64,000 bases of DNA, from NCBI RefSeq assembly GCF_937958655.1, contig NZ_CALGNH010000038.1:1-64000 (forward strand). Direction: 5' to 3'. The stretch's first letter is position 1, and every line of letters begins with the position of its first letter. The stretch is from an uncultured Winogradskyella sp. (GTDB lineage: Bacteria > Bacteroidota > Bacteroidia > Flavobacteriales > Flavobacteriaceae). Of this stretch, positions 58,291-64,000 are shown in pieces. The notes below the pieces were generated by a model that was given only the letters and a program-made list of their open reading frames with translations, was not told where the DNA came from and did no database searches. The position numbers and the translations under genes were made by a program.

Positions 58291-59763
58291 TTAGAATTGT
58301 ACTCTTCCAGTATCATCAATAAGTTTTCTAACTCCTTTAAGCCCAAAACTATTTAATTTAACATTGTAACTAGAATCATCTTCCAAGTTTTCAAGGTACT
58401 TCGTATTGTCACTCAGTACTGCGAATAACACCCTAAAAAGGTTGACATTAGTTCTTAAATCTTTATCATAATTAGATGTTAAATATCCACTCCATTTAAT
58501 AGCGGCAATGTTACCAAAGGTAGATTTGATTAAACTTGAGTCTTCCGTAGAATAAAGATGATTAAAACTTTTTAAACCTACCCAACCACCATGATCTGCA
58601 AGAATAATGATTATACCGTCTTTATCCCGATCAGAAATATAATTTATAATTTCTTTTAACCATAAATTTACGTCTTTTATACGCCGAAGATAATTAGTAC
58701 GTTCCTCAATAACGGATGCTTCTGTTTTACCAAATCCGACATGGTGTGGCAAAAGTTTTTCTATAAAGAAAAATTTAGGGTGCGAATCATCTACATTTAA
58801 AACCTCCCTAAAGTCATAAAATACATCTCTTATTTCATCATCTCCTTTACTATTATATGGAAAATCATCTATTGCAATATTGAAATAATCAAAAGCTTCT
58901 TGCTTTTTGTTTTGCTGAAAATATTCGTCTTCTGCAATAAAATGAGTTTTATAATTATTCTTACTAAGAATTGTAGCGACAGGGTTTGATTGGGATATAA
59001 CCTCTCTCGCATTTGCCATCTCAATTTCTGGAAATAACATGTTAGCAAATCGATGTTGCTTCATTGCAAACAAAGACGCATTAGAAGTTAAACTTGCAGG
59101 ATAATTACTTCTGAAACTATCATAAACTTTAAATTCATTTGTTTTTAACCAATCATACAAATCACTTTTAAAATTATATGGTGGTTGTTCCATAACACTT
59201 TCAGAGACGTAACCATCTGGCTGAATGAGATAAATATTTGGCGTCGCTTTAAATTTAGCACTCAAGATGTCATCTTTTTGTTTTAACCAATAGTCTGGCT
59301 TCATATCTTCATAAATATGGACTAATGTTCTAAAAAAAGATAAACTCGAAAAAATAAAAAGAAAAATAATCAGCTTTTTATAATTCTGCCTTGGTTCTGA
59401 CCAAACTAGATAACCGAAAAAAACAGTAACAACAACCAAAGCAATTCCTCTTTTTGGAGATAAAAAAAAGCTATGTAATAAAAATAAAAACAGAAAGCCA
59501 AGTAACATCAATAATAGTGCTTGAGCCAGTCGCTCTTTGGATTTACCAAGAGCTTTCATTGTATAAAAAACTGAAAGGTAAATAGCAAAGGATATACCGA
59601 AGAAACTTAAAATGAAAACTAATAAATGACCAAATGAATTAATTGCCCAATAATTATTTGAATACAAAAATATCATTGGCATAAATCCACTAATAAAAGC
59701 AGCCAATAGTGGTGTTTCTTTTTCACCATTAATAAAATTTGTTATTCTTTTCTTTATGCCCAT
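58291..59763 (-). CDS. Membrane sulfatase-fold protein (LtaS/alkaline phosphatase superfamily)
   Basis: 490 residues. Five N-terminal membrane helices (about 15-155) are followed by a sulfatase/LTA-synthase-like catalytic domain. NIYLIQPDGY carries the first metal-binding Asp, YPASLTSNASLFAM holds a candidate Ser/Thr nucleophile and IIIILADHGGW provides the metal-binding Asp-His. Such enzymes move phosphoglycerol or phosphoethanolamine groups onto glycans. It is the third gene of a module with the methyltransferase and the small DPG protein. Confidence 0.8.
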   Translation of the reverse strand: MGIKKRITNFINGEKETPLLAAFISGFMPMIFLYSNNYWAINSFGHLLVFILSFFGISFAIYLSVFYTMKALGKSKERLAQALLLMLLGFLFLFLLHSFFLSPKRGIALVVVTVFFGYLVWSEPRQNYKKLIIFLFIFSSLSFFRTLVHIYEDMKPDYWLKQKDDILSAKFKATPNIYLIQPDGYVSESVMEQPPYNFKSDLYDWLKTNEFKVYDSFRSNYPASLTSNASLFAMKQHRFANMLFPEIEMANAREVISQSNPVATILSKNNYKTHFIAEDEYFQQNKKQEAFDYFNIAIDDFPYNSKGDDEIRDVFYDFREVLNVDDSHPKFFFIEKLLPHHVGFGKTEASVIEERTNYLRRIKDVNLWLKEIINYISDRDKDGIIIILADHGGWVGLKSFNHLYSTEDSSLIKSTFGNIAAIKWSGYLTSNYDKDLRTNVNLFRVLFAVLSDNTKYLENLEDDSSYNVKLNSFGLKGVRKLIDDTGRVQF

Positions 59764-59797
59764 ACGTGTTTAACAATTATGAATCATTAAGTTATAA

Positions 59798-61180
59798 CTA
59801 CAGTTTATTTTTCATTAGAAAAATAACTCTTTTAGAATCACTTATAGCCTTTTGTTCAATAATTTCAAATAATTCTGAATACGCATGTACAAAATTTTCA
59901 AGATTGTAAAAATCAAAATGATCTTTAAAATCTGCTTTATTGTTCAATAATCGCTGCACCCAAGAATCGTCTCGCCTTGGAAATTCAATAATAAGATGCT
60001 CTGAAAATTTACTGAAAAACTCTACTGAACGCTTAAAAGGCACATTACCAGATAAAGAAATATGATGAATTATAGCTAAAGCCATTGTTACATCTGGTGC
60101 CAGCGCAGTAATCCGATCTAAAAACGAGTCGCGCTCTTTATTATTTAATCCTATGGCCGGCGTCGGTGCTAAAACATCTAGGGCAAATGGTAGCATAAAT
60201 GTTTCTTTATTGACTTTCATCGTCTTATGATTAAAGTCAACTGCATTATTGTCTATATCACTAACCAGTGCTAACTCTAAAGGCTGTTGTAACTTTCTAA
60301 CAAACGTACCGTCATTACCACCTATATCAATTACAGTCTTTGGTTGCAATTTATTAACCCATTGGTTTATAGTCTTAGATTTTTCATCAAAGGCACTGTC
60401 AGAATAATTGGTTTTATCGTAATAATTTCCCCATTCTGAATGTTCTTTTAACTTAAGCTTTTTTATGTAGTCATAAAGCGTTTCTATGATATTGAGTTGC
60501 CCTTTCTTAGAGAGCGAGCCTATTTTAGCTTCACCATTATAATCCTCATTATGTTTATCCTCTAGCTTCGCCAACAAATGAATGTTTGAATACAACGTTG
60601 GACTTAGCTTTGTTTTGGTAGGCAACAAAGAACTTATCATTTTCACAGGTATGCCATCCATAAAAGTGCTCAATAACTTAAGCATCTGCGAGCCGTGATA
60701 ATGCGCTAGGACTAAAGGGCCAAAAAAGTGAGTTATGAATTGTTTATACGCTCGCCAGGGAGAATTGTCTATATAAAAATCAAAAGATAAGGTATCAATA
60801 AAAATAGCTTTTCCTTTATAAAACGTCACATTAAAAGAAGAAGCGTCTTTTAAAGAAAATCCTTTTTCTAAGCTATATTTTTGAAGCTTTAAGGTTAACA
60901 AAGCAGCTTCTTTGTACATGTTAAAACTCCATTCGTAAGGATAGGTGACAAATGGTATTTTTTCAGCTTCGATAATAATACGATCATCATTAGCTGAAAT
61001 TTCCTTATGTGGGATCAATAAACCATTATTGAATAGGTTTTGGTAAAAACCCGTTTCAGTCAGCGCTTTGTATTGTTTAAAATAAATAGGATTAATAACA
61101 CGTTTTACAGCGTTATCATCTATTACAACGTAACCCGATGGGTCTCTAAAGGACGAGGCATGTGCGTTTTTAGATTGCAC
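59798..61180 (-). CDS. Large class I methyltransferase-like protein
   Basis: 460 residues. Residues about 275-440 form a Rossmann methyltransferase with motif I TVIDIGGNDGTFVRKLQ and the region VTMALAIIHHIS. The N-terminal 270 residues have phrases such as YPYEWSFNMYKEAALLTLKL and FIDTLSFDFYIDNSPWRAYKQFITHFFGPLVLA, seen in NoeA-like nodulation proteins, where they may bind a glycan. It lies between the small membrane protein and the sulfatase-fold gene. A glycan methyltransferase is the best guess. Confidence 0.75.
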   Translation of the reverse strand: MQSKNAHASSFRDPSGYVVIDDNAVKRVINPIYFKQYKALTETGFYQNLFNNGLLIPHKEISANDDRIIIEAEKIPFVTYPYEWSFNMYKEAALLTLKLQKYSLEKGFSLKDASSFNVTFYKGKAIFIDTLSFDFYIDNSPWRAYKQFITHFFGPLVLAHYHGSQMLKLLSTFMDGIPVKMISSLLPTKTKLSPTLYSNIHLLAKLEDKHNEDYNGEAKIGSLSKKGQLNIIETLYDYIKKLKLKEHSEWGNYYDKTNYSDSAFDEKSKTINQWVNKLQPKTVIDIGGNDGTFVRKLQQPLELALVSDIDNNAVDFNHKTMKVNKETFMLPFALDVLAPTPAIGLNNKERDSFLDRITALAPDVTMALAIIHHISLSGNVPFKRSVEFFSKFSEHLIIEFPRRDDSWVQRLLNNKADFKDHFDFYNLENFVHAYSELFEIIEQKAISDSKRVIFLMKNKL

Positions 61181-61186
61181 TTAGTA

Positions 61187-61387
61187 TTAGTTATTATCTA
61201 TATCAGAATCTTTAATATCGATATCATCAAACACATCATCTTTATCTTTTTTTGCCAAACCTAAGAATAATTTGATTTTGTACATTAGGTTTTTAGAAAA
61301 AAGTATAACACCAGCCACAGCGGCTATGATGGTTTGAATAATCATAGCACCTAGACCTGGATCAAAATAAAGAAAATGCATTACCAT
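61187..61387 (-). CDS. Small DPG-motif membrane protein
   Basis: 66 residues. FLYFDPGLGAMIIQTIIAAVAG (residues 5-26) holds a conserved DPG followed by one membrane helix. A basic segment and an acidic tail (DDVFDDIDIKDSD) follow. Related small proteins with an LDPG-T-G motif occur beside methyltransferase and sulfatase-fold genes in other polysaccharide loci. It sits seven bases upstream of the methyltransferase start and 26 bases after typA. Role unknown. Confidence 0.75.
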   Translation of the reverse strand: MVMHFLYFDPGLGAMIIQTIIAAVAGVILFSKNLMYKIKLFLGLAKKDKDDVFDDIDIKDSDIDNN

Positions 61388-61413
61388 AGTTTCTGTAAAT
61401 ATAAAACTTTAAA

Positions 61414-63213
61414 TTAAACAGATTTATTTCGCTTACGATCCACTTCCTTCAATAAAATCTTACGTAATCTTAAGTGGTTAGGCGTTACCTCAACATATTC
61501 ATCTTTCTGAATATATTCTAACGCTTCTTCTAATGAAAACTTAATAGCAGGAACAATTTTTGCTTTGTCATCTGCACCAGAAGACCTAACATTACTTAAC
61601 TTTTTAGTCTTAGTAACATTAACCACCATATCATCTCCACGAGAGTTTTCGCCAATGACCTGACCCTCGTAAATATCCTCACCTGGATCTACAAAAAACT
61701 TACCTCTATCTTGCAACTTATCAATAGAATACGGAATTGCCTGACCGTTTTCCATAGATACTAAAGAACCATTTTGGCGCTCCGGAATACCACCTTTTAA
61801 AGGCTGATATTCTTTAAAACGGTGAGCCATAATAGCCTCGCCAGCAGTAGCTGTTAATAATTGGTTACGTAACCCTATTATTCCACGAGATGGAACAATA
61901 AATTCGCAAACCATACGATCGCCCTTAGCCTCCATACTAATCATTTCACCTTTACGCATGGTCACCATCTCTATGGCTTTACCAGATACGTGTTCTGGTA
62001 AATCAATGGTCATTTCTTCAAAAGGCTCACACTTTACTCCATCTATTTCTTTAATTATAACTTGCGGCTGTCCAATCTGAAGTTCATAACCCTCTCTTCG
62101 CATCGTTTCTATAAGCACAGATAAATGCAGTACACCACGACCAAATACCATAAATTTGTCTGCACTATTCGTGTCTTCAACTCGTAATGCTAAGTTCTTT
62201 TCTAGCTCTTTGGTTAAACGTTCTTTTATATGACGAGACGTTACAAATTTACCATCTTTACCAAAAAATGGACTATCATTAATGGTAAACAACATACTCA
62301 TGGTTGGCTCATCTATAGCTATGGTTTTTAAACCTTCAGGATTTTCAATATCCGCAACGGTATCACCGATTTCAAAGCCTTCTAAACCAACGATAGCACA
62401 TATATCACCCGTTTGCACTTCATCTACCTTTTTACGCCCTAGCCCTTCAAACGTATGTAGCTCTTTAATTTTACTTTTTATAATGGAACCATCTCTTTTT
62501 ACTAAAGAAATCTGCTGATTAGCTTTTAATGTTCCTCTTGTTAATCGTCCTATAGCTATACGACCTGTGAATGAAGAAAAATCTAAAGATGTAATTAGCA
62601 TCTGCGTTGTACCTTCTTCAATTTTTGGTTCTGGGATATGCGCAATCACCATATCTAATAAAGGCTCAATATTATCGGTTGGGTTTTCCCAGTCTTCGCT
62701 CATCCAATTTTGTTTGGCAGAACCATATACTGTTGGGAAATCTAACTGCCACTCCTCTGCACCTAGTTCAAACATTAAATCAAACACCTTCTCGTGCACT
62801 TCATCTGGAGTACAATTTTCTTTATCGACCTTGTTTATAACAACACAAGGCTTTAGACCTAAATCAATAGCTTTCTGCAATACGAAACGTGTTTGAGGCA
62901 TAGGTCCTTCAAAGGCATCTACAAGTAAACAAACACCATCAGCCATATTTAAAACACGCTCTACCTCACCACCAAAATCCGCGTGACCAGGAGTATCAAT
63001 AATATTAATCTTTGTATCCTTGTAAACTACTGAAACGTTTTTAGAGGTAATGGTAATTCCACGCTCGCGTTCTAAATCGTTATTGTCTAGAATGAGATCT
63101 CCGGTATTCTCGTTATCTCTAAATAACTGGCAGTGGTACATTATTTTATCTACCAAAGTGGTCTTTCCGTGATCGACGTGAGCAATGATTGCAATGTTCT
63201 TAATCTTTGTCAT
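61414..63213 (-). CDS. typA: Ribosome-associated GTPase TypA/BipA
   Basis: 599 residues from the ATG at 63213 ([19 protein letters not shown]). The frame opens 16 codons earlier, but the predicted -7 box at 63237-63244 lies inside that extension, which rules it out. G1 [25 protein letters not shown] and NKVD are intact, followed by EF-G-like domains and the TypA-specific C-terminus (MENGQAIPYSIDKLQDRGKF). It assists 50S assembly and stress growth. Confidence 0.97.
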   Translation of the reverse strand: MTKIKNIAIIAHVDHGKTTLVDKIMYHCQLFRDNENTGDLILDNNDLERERGITITSKNVSVVYKDTKINIIDTPGHADFGGEVERVLNMADGVCLLVDAFEGPMPQTRFVLQKAIDLGLKPCVVINKVDKENCTPDEVHEKVFDLMFELGAEEWQLDFPTVYGSAKQNWMSEDWENPTDNIEPLLDMVIAHIPEPKIEEGTTQMLITSLDFSSFTGRIAIGRLTRGTLKANQQISLVKRDGSIIKSKIKELHTFEGLGRKKVDEVQTGDICAIVGLEGFEIGDTVADIENPEGLKTIAIDEPTMSMLFTINDSPFFGKDGKFVTSRHIKERLTKELEKNLALRVEDTNSADKFMVFGRGVLHLSVLIETMRREGYELQIGQPQVIIKEIDGVKCEPFEEMTIDLPEHVSGKAIEMVTMRKGEMISMEAKGDRMVCEFIVPSRGIIGLRNQLLTATAGEAIMAHRFKEYQPLKGGIPERQNGSLVSMENGQAIPYSIDKLQDRGKFFVDPGEDIYEGQVIGENSRGDDMVVNVTKTKKLSNVRSSGADDKAKIVPAIKFSLEEALEYIQKDEYVEVTPNHLRLRKILLKEVDRKRNKSV

Positions 63214-63236
63214 AACTGATGCTGATTTTAAGCGCG

Positions 63237-63244
63237 CAAAGGTA
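63237..63244 (-). promoter_or_regulatory. Predicted -7 box for typA
   Basis: TACCTTTG on the minus strand matches TAnnTTTG exactly, 24 bases upstream of the typA ATG at 63213. It supports the shorter start. No clear -33 TTTG at normal spacing. Confidence 0.55.
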
Positions 63245-63403
63245 CATCTAATAATCGGCATTGCGTTAATTATATGTTATTATTTAAGGATTAGGCCTTT
63301 TCGGTTTGTATTTTTAGGTTACGCAACGAGATAACACCAAACGTATATATTCAAGGAAACGACATGTTGATTTAATTTTTTTTAACAACTAGAAATCAGT
63401 AAA

Positions 63404-63763
63404 ATGAACATAATTAGCAAGTACACAAAATTTGTTCCCTACCTCTACTTTATATCGGTAACAATTTATTGGTTTACGTTATTAAATAGAAGCGAGGGGC
63501 TTACGGCATATCCCATTCTTTTATTTGCCGTCCCGTTTTTATGGCAATTGATTAAGCCCAATAGAAATCTTAATTTTTCATTAGGTATTGTATTTGTATG
63601 CTTATCCTCTTATCTCATATTTGCCTATTTATTTAATGTTCTGAATATTGTGAATTGGTCACAACCTGCAAAACGTCTTTTATTTTATGGTGGCATCTTG
63701 GTTGTTGCAAATTTTGTAATGTCTCTTTGGATTGTGCGAAATAGTATTAAGAAGGTATTTTAA
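63404..63763 (+). CDS. Small polytopic membrane protein of unknown function
   Basis: 119 residues with four predicted membrane helices (about 10-26, 35-50, 56-78 and 88-110), no signal peptide and no recognised family. It precedes kdsA by 37 bases; a -7 box at 63769-63776 between them suggests that kdsA has its own start point as well. Confidence 0.7.
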   Translation: MNIISKYTKFVPYLYFISVTIYWFTLLNRSEGLTAYPILLFAVPFLWQLIKPNRNLNFSLGIVFVCLSSYLIFAYLFNVLNIVNWSQPAKRLLFYGGILVVANFVMSLWIVRNSIKKVF

Positions 63764-63768
63764 AATAC

Positions 63769-63776
63769 TATCTTTG
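63769..63776 (+). promoter_or_regulatory. Predicted -7 box for kdsA
   Basis: TATCTTTG matches TAnnTTTG exactly, 24 bases upstream of the TTG start. It follows a 14-bp perfect palindrome, GTATTTTAAAATAC (63755-63768), which overlaps the previous stop codon. No -33 TTTG was seen at normal spacing. Confidence 0.5.
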
Positions 63777-63800
63777 TAATCTAATTTTAAGATTAATATT

Positions 63801-64000
63801 TTGATTGCTATTCCTAAATTAAAACATACAGATTCTAATAACTTTTTTTTGCTTTGCGGTCCTTGTGCCATTGAAGGTGAAGACATGGCCTTGCGCATTG
63901 CTGAAAGGGTTATAAGTATTACCGATAAACTTAAAATTCCGTACGTTTTTAAAGGTAGTTTTAAAAAAGCTAATCGAAGTAGAATTGATAGTTTTACTGG
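63801..64000 (+). CDS. kdsA: 3-deoxy-8-phosphooctulonate (Kdo-8-P) synthase, partial at window end
   Basis: The first 66 codons from a TTG at 63801; there is no in-frame ATG upstream. The KdsA hallmarks FLLCGPCAIEGEDMALRIAE and VFKGSFKKANRSRIDSF are unmistakable. It condenses arabinose 5-phosphate and phosphoenolpyruvate, the first committed step towards Kdo, so the cell makes a Kdo-containing lipopolysaccharide core. The rest lies outside the window. Confidence 0.93.
   Translation, partial: MIAIPKLKHTDSNNFFLLCGPCAIEGEDMALRIAERVISITDKLKIPYVFKGSFKKANRSRIDSFT

Noticed and set aside
63214-63261. Longer start for typA at 63261
   Set aside because: A perfect -7 box TACCTTTG lies inside the extension, so the transcript would begin downstream of that start.

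Overview
The window looks like a chromosomal segment of a marine-type member of the Flavobacteriaceae (Bacteroidetes). The base composition is low in G+C. Several start regions carry a TAnnTTTG-type -7 box instead of an E. coli -10. There is a type IX secretion (T9SS) sorting domain, many Bacteroidetes-specific families (DUF3467, DUF2851, DUF1343/NamZ, divergent YjdI ferredoxin-like protein), and the flavobacterial order xerC - hpf - tRNAs - tuf - tRNA-Trp - secE - nusG - rplK - rplA - rplJ - rplL - rpoB - rpoC. The genus cannot be fixed from the sequence alone.

Layout. 1-3075: the N-terminal 1025 codons of a giant secreted adhesin (minus strand) with calcium-binding TSP3-type repeats and near-identical 82-residue tandem repeats running off the window edge. 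3668-6808: a tightly overlapping plus-strand operon of a coiled-coil protein, a coiled-coil protein with a roadblock/longin-like C-terminal domain, a Ras/Rab-like small GTPase and a hybrid histidine kinase with a degenerate receiver. prfC and a YjdI-type Fe-S protein follow. 9143-24502: the core translation/transcription block, all minus strand, with five tRNAs and several hairpins. 24593-26617: a small accessory group (papain-like lipoprotein, beta-barrel, glycine-zipper lipoprotein behind a GAAA microsatellite) beside xerC. 26778-43142: mixed housekeeping and envelope genes, including a T9SS cargo gene interrupted by an in-frame TAA and a 52-residue lipoprotein. 43273-48960: an outer-membrane barrel, a 1007-residue TPR protein and ftsE.

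48999-61387 is a surface polysaccharide locus: two GT2 glycosyltransferases, FdtA-like isomerase, GT4, a further glycosyltransferase, two tandem Wzx-like flippases, FdtB-like aminotransferase, a FemAB/GNAT-like acyltransferase, a membrane sulfatase-fold enzyme, a large methyltransferase and a small DPG-motif membrane protein. FdtA, FdtB and the acyltransferase together suggest an N-acylated dTDP-3-amino-3,6-dideoxyhexose in the glycan. typA, a small membrane protein and the start of kdsA (Kdo synthesis) close the window.

The best candidates for an undescribed system are the GTPase / roadblock-like / pseudo-receiver kinase operon (3668-6808) and the three-gene small-protein / methyltransferase / sulfatase module in the polysaccharide locus (58291-61387).
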